64,000 nt of DNA from Prevotella aurantiaca JCM 15754 (GCF_000614025.1 NZ_BAKF01000002.1:62001-126000), one strand, 5' to 3'. Positions 46,549-56,009 are shown, counted from the stretch's first letter. Translations and numbers: made by a program. The notes: a model not told the origin generated them from the letters alone.

Positions 46549-46678
46549 CTGCAAAAGACAACTATTAAACGCATGGCGTAGTAGATAAATGTTCTTTATG
46601 CCTAAAACTTGTAATCAACAGAGAAGCATATAAGAGAAAATAAACTTAATTGTCTGAATGTTTAATCTCTTTTTTATA

Positions 46679-46686
46679 TATCTTTG
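46679..46686 (+). promoter_or_regulatory. -7 box of the 46751 lipoprotein gene
   Basis: TATCTTTG, 64 bp before the ATG at 46751. It makes the longer in-frame start at 46658 impossible. Confidence 0.6.
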
Positions 46687-46750
46687 CAAATGGAGAAAAG
46701 AAGATAGAGAACAATTTCTATCAGTATTAAAACTTTTATACGTAAAACTT

Positions 46751-47698
46751 ATGAAACAAATCAAATATCTATTCTTATCTGGAATTGTTTTATTGGCAGC
46801 TTGTCAAAACAATCCTTCTAATCAAACAGATAAAGAGGTTCAAAACATCGACAGCATAAAGCAAGAATCGAATATCGATAGTATTAAACAAAATGCCAAA
46901 CTCGATAGCGTTAAACAAGTACTTGCACAAACAACCGACCCTTTGAAACGCATTAAGCTCCATCGGCAAATAATTGACATCAAAATAGCAGGAGCATCAC
47001 CAGAAGAGCGTTGTAGAATCTTTGATGATTTCAGTGCGCAAGTGCAAAAAGAGTTGAATAAGATCAATGAGCGTGAGTTCTATTACACTGAGAATTATTA
47101 CAGTTTTAGAATAGACGACGATGGCAATGAAATAGAGCCACACGATTCCATCAAAAAGAAGGAGTTATTCTATAAGAAAGCAGGGATAGAAATAAAAGAA
47201 TTAGGAGAGGGTCTCGTGGAATTGACCCTACCAACCAAAATATACACTCAGTATGTCAAACAATTGCCTAAGTACTATCAAGACTACTGGTACCTGAGAA
47301 AGGATGCAGAGAACATTGCCCCTGATGCTTCCCTCATAATATCGTGGAGAGAGTTGGGTAATCTGCTTGCTCGATACGAGGCTTACGTAAAGAGATATCC
47401 AACACAGAAGGAATTATTCTGTAGACTACAAGATGACTATAAATTCCTTCAGTCTGCCTATTTGTTTGGTGTAGACAATACTCCTGTGTATGAATATGAC
47501 ATAGAAAAAGAAGCTAAAGATGAGTGGAAACGATTTATGAAGGCGTACCCTGATAGTCCGACAATACCTTTTATAAAGGATATGCTTCCGATAAAGAAAT
47601 TTGAGGATATGGAGACTATTCATCAAAAACTAATAAAGTTTCAAGAGACTTCAAACTATCCTTTACTTAAAGCCTGCTCTTTAAAAGATAAAGGCTAA
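46751..47698 (+). CDS. Hypothetical lipoprotein
   Basis: 315 residues from ATG 46751: signal MKQIKYLFLSGIVLL with lipobox LAAC (Cys18). A short repeat follows, three related units INIDSIKQ-type (NIDSIKQES, NIDSIKQNA, KLDSVKQVL, near residues 30-60). The rest is helical and charged, with paired Tyr and Trp (KYYQDYWYLRKDAENIA near 170). Helix-rich tail, no catalytic motif. Probably anchored in the inner leaflet of the outer membrane. No recognised family. It is a single-gene unit. Confidence 0.7.
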   Translation: MKQIKYLFLSGIVLLAACQNNPSNQTDKEVQNIDSIKQESNIDSIKQNAKLDSVKQVLAQTTDPLKRIKLHRQIIDIKIAGASPEERCRIFDDFSAQVQKELNKINEREFYYTENYYSFRIDDDGNEIEPHDSIKKKELFYKKAGIEIKELGEGLVELTLPTKIYTQYVKQLPKYYQDYWYLRKDAENIAPDASLIISWRELGNLLARYEAYVKRYPTQKELFCRLQDDYKFLQSAYLFGVDNTPVYEYDIEKEAKDEWKRFMKAYPDSPTIPFIKDMLPIKKFEDMETIHQKLIKFQETSNYPLLKACSLKDKG

Positions 47699-47740
47699 TT
47701 ATAGATGCCTTAATGTAGATGAGCACTAATCTTGAAAATT

Positions 47741-47837
47741 AGGCTTAATGGATATTTGGTAGTATGGAATAACCAGCCTATCAAATGTACATTACTAAAA
47801 ACAAGAGGTTTCAGCCCACCAAATATCCATTAAGCCT
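47741..47837. repeat. 20-bp perfect inverted repeat with 57-bp spacer
   Basis: AGGCTTAATGGATATTTGGT at 47741-47760 and its exact reverse complement at 47818-47837. It could be the stem of a structured RNA or the ends of a tiny element. No coding sequence between the arms. Confidence 0.7.
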
Positions 47838-47872
47838 ATGGCCTGACTTCAATAGAAAAAAGAAGTCCGAAA

Positions 47873-47960
47873 AATTATTATTATAAATTTCAAAATTATA
47901 ATAATAAATCACTGAGTTTTTAATTATAAATTTTGAATTTATAATTAAAAACTTTTTTTG
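47873..47960. repeat. Double AT-only hairpin
   Basis: Two hairpins of about 36 nt. The first (47873-47909) is imperfect; the second (47916-47952) is a perfect 17-bp stem GTTTTTAATTATAAATT with a TTG loop, followed by eight bases of T and G. The spacer is CACTGA. The layout resembles 20779-20880. It lies in the 520-bp gap 47699-48218, in which I see no gene. Confidence 0.6.
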
Positions 47961-48218
47961 TTGTTATTGGTACTTTCTCTTAAGTTATTTAATCGTCCTT
48001 TGAAAGCCGTGTTTTCACTCTGAAAATCAGATATACTTCTTCATTTAAATAAAAAAAATGAGTTCGATATATGTTCTATGTGGTTGGTTTGACGTTATCA
48101 ACTTTATACGTCTTCAACTTTCTACACAGATTCCTTATATCGAACTCACGTTTTATTGGGGAGTCCTTCCTGTTCATAGATAGAAAAACAAGTTTCGCAC
48201 ACTATGAACAACAGCTAT

Positions 48219-49244
48219 TTAGAACCAAAAACCGCTATTATCGTGCTTTCCTGGTTCACCATTCAAACGATAATATAGTTCGGTAAGTGCTTCTTTATAG
48301 GTCATATTAAAGCAAGCTTTGAGGGTGTTGATGAGTCGTTTATATGATGTTGGTACTTCGTCCTCCTTCATTTCCAAAGTTACGTTCTCTTCGCCATCGC
48401 CCAATTCAGCTCTATCCATATAGACCATTACAGGAATTGTAATTGTAGGATACCATTTTTCGTTCTTGAGTTGCTCCGGTGTTGGTGTCCAATCTGCAAT
48501 TTTAGAATATTTCTCTACAACATCTCCACTATTATTTTTAAATTCTAATTCCTTCAAATTCACCTGCTTTTTGTTTTGACTCTCCATCAACATGATGTTG
48601 AGGTCAAAACTCTGACGACAATATCCAAACGACATAATTCCTTTAAAGCCGAGTGGGTCTTGAAGACCATTGTAACGTCCCTTTCCGCTATGTATAGTTT
48701 CATTCCAAGGTGTTGGATCTACATAATCGTAGCGCATAAATTCCTTATTGGTAGGGTTATCGAGCTTTTGGTCGAAGTCTGAAAATGCCTTCTGATTCTT
48801 TATTACAAAGAAATGTTGATAATGGTCGCTCTTTCCATTTTCTATAAACTGACCGTTGATTAAGTTTCCTGCTGCATCATAATATTTAATATCCAATGCA
48901 TAGCATGTGGCTGCTTCGGTATTCTGCATCTCGTTATAACTCATCGCATAAAGATAAGCAGGATTTTTAGCATCGGCAACCCATTTACCATTCTGCATTG
49001 TATAAACAAATTCTTGTGGAGCGTCCATATACTTTACGCCAGAATACATCTTGTTTTCGTGGAAACCTGCATAACCGTGCAAGTGTCCTTCGTAAACATT
49101 GATGACAACTTTTGCTGGTTTTGGACCTACAATTTCTTCATTTTGTTCTTTTGGTTCTATTTCGTCTTTGCTACATGCTGTAAAGCCAGCAGCTACGAAA
49201 GTGCTTATTGCTACGAGGAACAGTGATTTTAATACCTTTTTCAT
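48219..49244 (-). CDS. Hypothetical His-rich lipoprotein 1 of the TonB receptor locus
   Basis: 341 residues. Lipoprotein signal MKKVLKSLFLVAISTFVAAG with lipobox FTAC (Cys24). Histidine-rich start of the mature part: YEGHLHGYAGFHENKMY near residues 52-68. Central motif GQFIENGKSDHYQHFFVI near 132-149, then QDPLGFKGIMSFGY near 197 and FDLNIMLMES near 214. The motifs QFxEN, QHFF, (D/N)PxGFxG and FDLxxxLM recur in the next gene (49284), so the two are paralogues. It is probably the last gene of an operon with the TonB receptor. A metal-binding role is inferred from histidines and context only. Confidence 0.75.
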   Translation of the reverse strand: MKKVLKSLFLVAISTFVAAGFTACSKDEIEPKEQNEEIVGPKPAKVVINVYEGHLHGYAGFHENKMYSGVKYMDAPQEFVYTMQNGKWVADAKNPAYLYAMSYNEMQNTEAATCYALDIKYYDAAGNLINGQFIENGKSDHYQHFFVIKNQKAFSDFDQKLDNPTNKEFMRYDYVDPTPWNETIHSGKGRYNGLQDPLGFKGIMSFGYCRQSFDLNIMLMESQNKKQVNLKELEFKNNSGDVVEKYSKIADWTPTPEQLKNEKWYPTITIPVMVYMDRAELGDGEENVTLEMKEDEVPTSYKRLINTLKACFNMTYKEALTELYYRLNGEPGKHDNSGFWF

Positions 49245-49283
49245 TGCTATTTTCTTTTTTAATGAATTATTATTTTAAGTTTA

Positions 49284-50021
49284 TCAATTCTCTATTTCAA
49301 TTGGTAGTTTTACACTCAAATCCCATAATGCTTTGTTGAGCTGAGATGGAGAAGGCGCCCAGAAAGGAGATGGTTTTCCATCGTTACCGAACTTTGTTAA
49401 ATTGCCAGAATGCATAAGTGCTACCTTCAAGTCAAATTTCGTATCGGATTCCAAGAAACGTATAAATCCGAAAAAGCCCATAGGATTACTTGCTCCAATA
49501 AATTTTCCTTTGTAGGTATCAGCATAAGTGTATTCGTAAGGTAGTTTTGTTTTGTCTTTTACCAATACATTGTATGCGCCATCGTGTACATAATACATAA
49601 AGAAGTGTTGGTGAATTCGGTCTTGTTCGTTCTCAAAGAACTGACTATTCATGTGTTGTCCCTTCGAATTATAGTAATCAATGCGGAGAGAATAAACCAC
49701 ATCTGGGTGGGTCTTTATGTTTTTTACAACAAATTTTGTTTGTCCTCCATCGCTGGTTCTGAAATTTTCGCCTTTCACTACCTCCCAAACAATTTTCTGA
49801 ACATTACCAGTTGGAACAAAGTCTGATTCCTGTGGCATATTTCCAAACGTTACTCCGTTGGTTAATTTACCTTCGGTGAGTGTGAAGACAGACTGAGTTG
49901 GGTCTTCGTGTAATTTATTCTCTTTTTCATCTTCTGGCTTTTCTGGAGTACAAGCAGAGAAAAAGCCAATGCTGAACATACCTAACAAAATAGGTAAAAT
50001 ACTGTTTTTAATTTTCATCAT
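49284..50021 (-). CDS. Hypothetical lipoprotein 2 of the TonB receptor locus
   Basis: About 245 residues from ATG 50021 (MMKIKNSILPILLG), lipobox FSAC. Upstream in-frame ATG at 50066 overlaps the receptor end and is not needed. Motifs shared with lipoprotein 1: SQFFENEQDRIHQHFFMYY near residues 122-140, SNPMGFFGFIRFLES near 173, and FDLKVALMHSG near 191. It is shorter because it lacks the C-terminal 100 residues of its paralogue. It follows the TonB receptor by 32 bp. Function unknown; a periplasmic or surface partner of the receptor is plausible. Confidence 0.75.
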   Translation of the reverse strand: MMKIKNSILPILLGMFSIGFFSACTPEKPEDEKENKLHEDPTQSVFTLTEGKLTNGVTFGNMPQESDFVPTGNVQKIVWEVVKGENFRTSDGGQTKFVVKNIKTHPDVVYSLRIDYYNSKGQHMNSQFFENEQDRIHQHFFMYYVHDGAYNVLVKDKTKLPYEYTYADTYKGKFIGASNPMGFFGFIRFLESDTKFDLKVALMHSGNLTKFGNDGKPSPFWAPSPSQLNKALWDLSVKLPIEIEN

Positions 50022-50053
50022 TTTATTTTTATCTTTATTTGTTATTTTCTTAT

Positions 50054-52179
50054 TTAGAACTTCCAACTCAAATTGATTCGGATATCTCGACCAAGGTCGT
50101 GTGCGTAATATCTTGCGCGGTTGGTATATTCTTTATATTCTTTATTAAAAAGGTTGTCGGCCGAAATAAACAGAGAGAGGGCATTATTTGCATCTATTCG
50201 CCACTCTGTTCCAGCTTCAAAGCCAAACAAACTATACGATGCTGGCGCAAAATCGATAAGATCGGTGGCTGCATCGAAACGATGTTGGCGAGCCACAAAG
50301 CGATGTCTGAGTTCTAACCATGGCGAAAACTTTCCTGGAAGTTTTGGAGTGTAGGTCAAACTATGATTAAAACGGAACGAAGGAATATAGGGCAAGTAGT
50401 TATTGGTGTGTCGTTCGTTTGCCCAAATCATTGACGATACAAAATGATATTCTATTTCTGCAAGAGGACGAACACGCATATCTAAGTCTATACCCCTAAT
50501 AAATGCATCGGTTTGCATATATTGGAATAATGGATAAGTGCCCGAAATAACGGTTACATGTTGCCCTTTCATCGGACGATCGTATATGTAATTCTTTACC
50601 CATTGTAAATATGCGTCGAGCCGAACATCAAGAAATGTACTACGATAATCAAGCGATGTAACCCATTTATAACTATTTTCTGAATTCATTGTTGAATCGC
50701 CACGTACAAAACGTCCCGAACCTAATTCGTTTCCATTACTATATAATTCAAATACATGTGGTGCTCGCCACGCTAAACCTAAGTTAGAAGTAAGCGTTAG
50801 CTTATCGGTTATGTGATAATGACCACCTATGCTATAAGTAAAATTAGAGAAAGTACGATGCCCGCCATAATAATCGCCTGTCCAATCATAACCTGCAGCT
50901 TTTGTATCTTGCCAATCGAAACGAATACCTGCCTCTGCTCCAAGTTTATTTCTTTCGTATTTTTGCAAAATATAAGCACCTAACTGAGTTTCTGTATGGT
51001 TCGGAATAATAGGTACAACACCTGTTCCTCGCTGATTAGTATGGTCTGAATTGGTAAGTTGTGCGCCTATTTCACTTCCCCAAAAACCATAATTCTTACG
51101 CCAACGTAAATGGGTTTGCAATGTTTTAAGATGCATACTTACAGCAGGAATATAGGAAAGATTCATACGTCGAATGCGATTTTCCTCTCTATCATCCTTC
51201 TGAAAAGCTGCCAACCAATAGAACCTACCATACTTTTCGCTATCGTAGAACAACTTTAGTGTGGCATTGGTATGGATAATATGCTGAAAAGGATAGTCGA
51301 TATGGCGTGTAAAAGGTGTTATATCAACTGGTCTTCCTATCTTAATTCGTTCTACAAGCAGGTCTTCATCACCCATCTGTGCATTAAAAAGTACACCTAA
51401 CTTTAGGTCGTAACGACTGAAATAACCTTCAACTCGGAAGTTTTATGGCGATAACCTAATGCTGTTGAGAAATCAAACTCGCGTGTTCCTGTATTATTCA
51501 GCAGATAATTTGCAGCCCGTTGGTCGCCACTATTGGCATAAGTAGATTGTATACGCCATGCAAAAGAGGGAAGGAAAGGCATAGAACCTTCAGCATTTCC
51601 TACCACTTGATAGCGGTAACCATTAGAACCATACATAGTTGACAACTTGCCGCTTACTCTTTTTTGTTCGTAAGGCAACATATCTTGTTCCATTACTACT
51701 ATTCCTCCAAGGGCTTCAGAACCATATCGTACAGCCTCGGCACCTTTAACAACTTCTATTTTTGAACTACTATTCTTATCAACTTCTGGTGCATGATCGG
51801 CACCCCATTGTTGCCCTGTTAGTCTTGCTCCATTATTAACGAGCAAAATTCTATTTCCATACATGCCATGAATAACAGGTTTCGATATAGTACTGCCAGT
51901 TTGAATAGAACTTACACCACTAACACGTTCTAACATCGCACCCAACGATTGTCCCATTGAACGTTCTATGACTTGACTATTAAGCTGGGAGCTTATGACA
52001 TTGTTGCTAACGAGTTTACGAGTGGTTGTAATTTCCACTCCGTCCATAAGATGGGGATTCTGTTTTATTGTATCTGCCTTTGCCTTAACAACACTTTGCT
52101 GTAGTTGTGCGTAACTATTTGTTGGCATACAAATATATAATCCCACTGTGCCCATAATTGTGCAGACGAGTTTTTTCAT
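50054..52179 (-). pseudogene. TonB-dependent outer-membrane receptor, frameshifted
   Basis: Restored length about 709 residues. Signal peptide MKKLVCTIMGTVGLYICMP from ATG 52179; TonB-box-like DGVEITTTRKLV; plug domain with KPVIHGMYGNRILLVNNGAR and KIEVVKGAEAVRYGSEALGG; then a beta-barrel with NLGLAWRAPHVFELYSNG near residue 470 and the C-terminal strand RDIRINLSWKF (terminal Phe). The frame breaks near 51432: YRHKTSEL continues as YRHKTFRVEGYFSRYDLKLG if one T is added. The plug is like that of ZnuD or haem receptors, but the ligand is not shown by the sequence. Flanked by two related lipoproteins and a His/Cys-rich protein. Confidence 0.85.
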
Positions 52180-52381
52180 ATTCTTCACTATGAAATAATA
52201 ATAAAATGATTGGTTCAATAATTTTTTCTGTATTGAAAAGTAATGCTATTATATGGTATTTTACTGATATACAGCTTAAAACTATATTAAATAATGCGCA
52301 AAGAGGTACTATAACAATACAGCAAAGCCTACAAACAACAAGGTGTTGCAAGCCAAAAAATGTTCTAAAAATATTTAGAAA

Positions 52382-52705
52382 CTAAGAAAAAAAGGGAGGA
52401 GCGTGAGCGTTTACCGATTCAACCGACCTGTAAACAATAATAGGTTCTAACGCTTGAGGCTTATGAATGAGAGTACAAACCAGCTTTGGCACAAAGCTAA
52501 ATAGTTTTACTGCATTGGCTTTGTGCATTGTAAAATCACAAACAAAGCAAGATGCATGTACCTCAGCATTATGAGTGGTGGCTAATTGCTCTACATGAAT
52601 ATCTTTATTATCATGGAAGTGAAAATCTTTTATAGCAAGTGCTGTCGTGAATGTTAGTAATAACATCCATGCCATAAGTATTCTTGCAAGATTTGTTCTT
52701 CTCAT
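52382..52705 (-). CDS. Small His/Cys-rich exported protein
   Basis: 107 residues. N-terminal hydrophobic segment (ARILMAWMLLLTFTTALA, residues 7-24) acts as signal or anchor. Next comes FHFHDNKDIHVEQLATTHNAEVHASC-type sequence: several histidines and a CFVCDF pair (CxxC), which could bind a metal. The C-terminal half is hydrophobic to amphipathic and ends PPFFS. It lies upstream of the TonB receptor on the same strand (about 200 bp gap). Similar proteins occur beside metal transport genes in Bacteroidota; function unproven. Confidence 0.7.
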   Translation of the reverse strand: MRRTNLARILMAWMLLLTFTTALAIKDFHFHDNKDIHVEQLATTHNAEVHASCFVCDFTMHKANAVKLFSFVPKLVCTLIHKPQALEPIIVYRSVESVNAHAPPFFS

Positions 52706-52821
52706 TTCAGTTCTATTTACGGTTCTAATGGACTTATAAAACTGATCTTTTTGTTTGTTTATAGGAAACTTTATTCACCAAAACATACATTCCAATACTT
52801 ATTCATCTCATTAGGTTTCTG

Positions 52822-52853
52822 CAAAAGTATAGAAAATACTGGAAACTATACAA
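52822..52853 (-). promoter_or_regulatory. Promoter of the His/Cys-rich protein / TonB locus
   Basis: On the minus strand TTG (52851-52853), a 21-bp spacer and TACTTTTG (52822-52829), about 117 bp before the start at 52705. The divergent gap to 53104 holds no gene; I see no clear Fur or Zur box. Confidence 0.5.
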
Positions 52854-53044
52854 GTTATTTGCTCTTGTTTATATCTTTTTAACGCTACAAACAAATATCA
52901 GCAGCGAAAATCTTCTCACACTTAAACGCTCCTAATATATAAGGTGTAGAATTGAAAACAGCAGTAAATTAGACAAAATGATGCCTAAACTACATATTTT
53001 CAGTAAATAATTGCAAAAAGTTTAGATTGTTATAGGAATATTTG

Positions 53045-53052
53045 TACCTTTG
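53045..53052 (+). promoter_or_regulatory. -7 box of the deiminase-like gene
   Basis: TACCTTTG, 52 bp before ATG 53104. It excludes the longer start at 53050. Confidence 0.6.
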
Positions 53053-53103
53053 CAGTATTCCTATTACTATAACAATTTAATAAAATTATTACACAAATAC
53101 TAT

Positions 53104-53727
53104 ATGGAGAACTTGGATGCAACTAACGTTTCAGGAGAGAGAAAATCTTCTGAACATCTGAATGCTAATAAAGTTTACTTCGCAACAGAAGTTTTAAACA
53201 ACAGCAACGTAATGCCAATTTATAGCAAATTGTGCATGGTACTTGATATTTATGATGTGAAGCACGAACTTATCGAAGACCCAACAACACATTCTTGCAA
53301 AGCACGAAAACCAGCTTGGCTTGGTAATAATGGCAAGATGGAAGACCACATTGAATGTCTTGTACGACATATTGGCAACAAACGCGTGTTAATGACTAAT
53401 TGTTCAGAATACGATCCTGTCTTGGCTAAAATGTTAAGAGATAAATTTGAGGCTGATGGATATGAAGTAATTGAACTTAGTTATCCTACTCACGTTGGCA
53501 TACGCAATGCTAAGGACATGAGTTGGGCTTATATTAACTACATTCAAACATCGAAAGTAGTAATTGTACCTATGCAGCGTACAATAGAAGATAAAGAAGC
53601 TTTGCGTCAATTAAAGGCTTGTTTCCCAAATGTTGCAGTTGTGGGTGTATATGCAAAACCATTCTTCAACGACGAAGGTGAGTTTATTTGCTATAGCAAA
53701 AGCATTAACGAAAACGTCTTATCATAA
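53104..53727 (+). CDS. Agmatine/peptidylarginine deiminase-like protein, degenerate
   Basis: 207 residues from ATG 53104 (MENLDATNVSGERKS). The C-terminal half, YINYIQTSKVVIVPMQRTIEDKEALRQLKACFPNVAVVGV then NDEGEFICYSKS, aligns in order with agmatine deiminase (YxNxYxxNxxVIVPxxxxxxDxxAL, ...GGxxHCxT). The catalytic GGxxHC is EGEFIC: the cysteine is kept, the histidine is replaced by isoleucine. The protein is little more than half of the usual 340-residue length and lacks the N-terminal catalytic block. It is therefore doubtful as an enzyme. Single gene with its own promoter and terminator. Confidence 0.65.
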   Translation: MENLDATNVSGERKSSEHLNANKVYFATEVLNNSNVMPIYSKLCMVLDIYDVKHELIEDPTTHSCKARKPAWLGNNGKMEDHIECLVRHIGNKRVLMTNCSEYDPVLAKMLRDKFEADGYEVIELSYPTHVGIRNAKDMSWAYINYIQTSKVVIVPMQRTIEDKEALRQLKACFPNVAVVGVYAKPFFNDEGEFICYSKSINENVLS

Positions 53728-53746
53728 TAAAAGACGAACAATAAAA

Positions 53747-53789
53747 AACAAATAAGGCTGTGTTGTTATTCGACACAGCCTTATTTGTT
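53747..53789. terminator. Bidirectional terminator
   Basis: 17-bp perfect stem AACAAATAAGGCTGTGT with its complement and a 9-nt loop, between the deiminase-like gene and convergent CPBP gene. Confidence 0.85.
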
Positions 53790-53909
53790 GGATTTCATTA
53801 GAGTGGTAAAACAAATTGTTGAGCAATACAACTATTTATTCTACCACGTTATACTTTTATCACATACTTTTCGCCTACATAATGCGAGAGTATAGGAGAA
53901 TGAAAAACG

Positions 53910-54746
53910 TTATTCGTCTGCTCTCTTCATTCGAATTGCCAATTGGCAGATGGCAGGAATACAGATACAGAGAGAGAAGAATAAACCTAAATACATCGTT
54001 TTCTCACTGCCATGGAAAAGATCAATGAGCTTTCCATCTTCCATATCGGGCATTAAGTGGAACATTATGTAAGCAATACTGTTATTCACCCAGTGAAACA
54101 CGATTCCAGGAAGTATGCTGCGCGTGCGTACATACATCCATCCTAAAGCTATTCCAAGTATGAAGGCATGCGAAGCTTGAGCAATATTTCCATGAATTAT
54201 GCCAAAAATCAAAGCCGTTAAAACAATAGCTGCCCATCTTCCTTTATGTCCAAAAGCATTAAGTAAAACTCGTAATATAGCTCCGCGAAAAATCAATTCT
54301 TCTGTAATAGGTGCAAGTATGCCTATCACAAGATATCCAAGCGGATGTTTCATAATACCAGAAAATAACTGAGTCATAGAATCAGACATCGTTATTTGTA
54401 ACTTTTCGTAAATATACTCTGAAGGAAGAATGAGTCCAAATGCAAGCATTGCTATCCAGAAAAATGCCGTCCAAGGTTTTGTATGAAGATAACTTCGAGA
54501 GATAGGCGACCACCCTTTCTTTATAAAAAGAAGAATTATGAAGAGACTTGAGAATAGATCGGAAATTATGATAACATCAGAATATTTCCCCTGTTTAAAG
54601 CCTTCAAATACACTGGTAAAGTCTAAACCTTTCAAATAAGCATAAATACCAACAGCAGGCAATTGGAAGATGGCTTGAATTAGGACAAATAATGAAATAA
54701 AAAGAGCAACGTATAATAGACTCTTTAAAATGCTTTTTTGTTCCAT
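53910..54746 (-). CDS. CPBP family intramembrane glutamic protease
   Basis: 278 residues with about eight hydrophobic helices. Abi/CPBP motifs: ITEELIFRGAILRVLL (motif 1, EExxxR) near residues 142-157, LTALIFGIIHGN (motif 2, FxxxH) near 177-188, and FHWVNNSIAY (motif 3, HxxxN) near 217. Related to Rce1 prenyl proteases; in bacteria often linked to bacteriocin immunity, but nothing here shows a bacteriocin. It lies 23 bp downstream of ribF, same strand, so probably one operon. Confidence 0.9.
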   Translation of the reverse strand: MEQKSILKSLLYVALFISLFVLIQAIFQLPAVGIYAYLKGLDFTSVFEGFKQGKYSDVIIISDLFSSLFIILLFIKKGWSPISRSYLHTKPWTAFFWIAMLAFGLILPSEYIYEKLQITMSDSMTQLFSGIMKHPLGYLVIGILAPITEELIFRGAILRVLLNAFGHKGRWAAIVLTALIFGIIHGNIAQASHAFILGIALGWMYVRTRSILPGIVFHWVNNSIAYIMFHLMPDMEDGKLIDLFHGSEKTMYLGLFFSLCICIPAICQLAIRMKRADE

Positions 54747-54769
54747 AACTATTTCTTTTATTATTTGGT

Positions 54770-55717
54770 TTATTGATCCTTTAAAATTGTTCTTATCTGT
54801 TGTTCGTCCAATTGCAATTGTTCAGCAAGTGCTTCTAAGGTTGGAAATATTCTGTCAGAACGTACACGACTCATAAAAAACACCTTTATTGTACGATCAT
54901 ACAAATTGCCCGAAAAGTCAAAAATATACACTTCCACCGATAAATCTGAGCCATTAAAAGTAGGACGAGTACCAATATTGAGCATTCCTCCATATATTTT
55001 CTCGTTATTTTCGATACGAACTTGCACAGCATAAACCCCCATTGCAGGAAGTAACTTATCAGTTTTGCGAATATCAATATTGGCAGTTGGATAGCCTAAC
55101 TTACGCCCGTTTTGGTATCCACCGACTATTTTTCCACTCAACGAGTAAGGAATTCCAAGACAACGTGTAGCTGCTTCCATGTTACCAGTCTCTATAAATT
55201 GACGGATTACCGAAGAACTTACATTAAAATTGCCCATTGAAAGGGCTGTATTTTGGCACACCTCTATACCTATTTCTTTTCCAAAAAGAACATAATCATC
55301 GAAGGTTTCCGTTCTATTATGGCCAAAGCGGTTATCGTATCCCATCATCAATTTGCGGACATTAAGCCTTTCTCGAAGAATGCTTTCCATAAATTGCTTA
55401 GAAGTAAGTTGTGCCAATGCTTTGTCAAAATGAAGCACAACAATATGGTCGGATGCCGTTTTTTCAAGTTTTTCTAACTTCTCTTCAAGTGTAGACAACA
55501 TTCTTGGTTGGTAATTACTTTGCAAAACCTGACGAGGATGACAATCGAAAGTTATTACCATCGACTCTAAATTCTCTTGTTTTGCCATTTCAGCAAGCCT
55601 ATTAATAAGAAACTGATGACCAAGATGTACTCCATCGAAAAAGCCAATCGTAGCAACTACAGGCTTTTCCAGTGTCAATTCATCTTTATTTATACCTTCA
55701 AGAAATATTGTTTTCAT
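54770..55717 (-). CDS. ribF: Bifunctional riboflavin kinase/FAD synthetase RibF
   Basis: 315 residues from ATG 55717 (MKTIFLEGI); an ATG at 55723 is equally close. It makes FMN from riboflavin and then FAD. N-terminal nucleotidyltransferase: ATIGFFDGVHLGHQFLI (residues 22-38), MGYDNRFGHNRT near 120, and SSSVIRQFIETGN near 160. C-terminal flavokinase: GYQNGRKLGYPTANID near 185-200 and MLNIGTRPTFNG near 233. Usual length. First gene of a pair with the CPBP protease. No FMN riboswitch seen upstream; 55718-56009 has no feature. Confidence 0.93.
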   Translation of the reverse strand: MKTIFLEGINKDELTLEKPVVATIGFFDGVHLGHQFLINRLAEMAKQENLESMVITFDCHPRQVLQSNYQPRMLSTLEEKLEKLEKTASDHIVVLHFDKALAQLTSKQFMESILRERLNVRKLMMGYDNRFGHNRTETFDDYVLFGKEIGIEVCQNTALSMGNFNVSSSVIRQFIETGNMEAATRCLGIPYSLSGKIVGGYQNGRKLGYPTANIDIRKTDKLLPAMGVYAVQVRIENNEKIYGGMLNIGTRPTFNGSDLSVEVYIFDFSGNLYDRTIKVFFMSRVRSDRIFPTLEALAEQLQLDEQQIRTILKDQ

Positions 55718-56009
55718 TCTCATTTTAATGCTTTCAATACAAGTCTGTAAGCTCACAACCTAAATTTCACGTATATAATCAGAATCTGTAAGCACCTTAT
55801 CCTATATTACATATCATTCAAACCAGCACTGCAAACATGTATTTTAAGTTTCAGCAATACATAATGGTATCTCTTCAAACATGTTTGCCACCTACAAAAT
55901 GCAGTGCAAATATACAGCAATTAGCCCTAACTAACACTATGCAGCACGGAAAATGTGTTAAAACGCTAAAAATATCTTACCATCATTCACGTTTTTCCAT
56001 TTTTTTCAT

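Noticed and set aside
48071-48286. 71-codon frame downstream of the AT hairpins
   Set aside because: It overlaps the end of a convincing lipoprotein gene and has no promoter or conserved feature.
48219-50021. Naming the two lipoproteins as a known haemophore or zinc-binding family
   Set aside because: The shared motifs do not match a family that I can name. The metal link rests on histidine content and context only.
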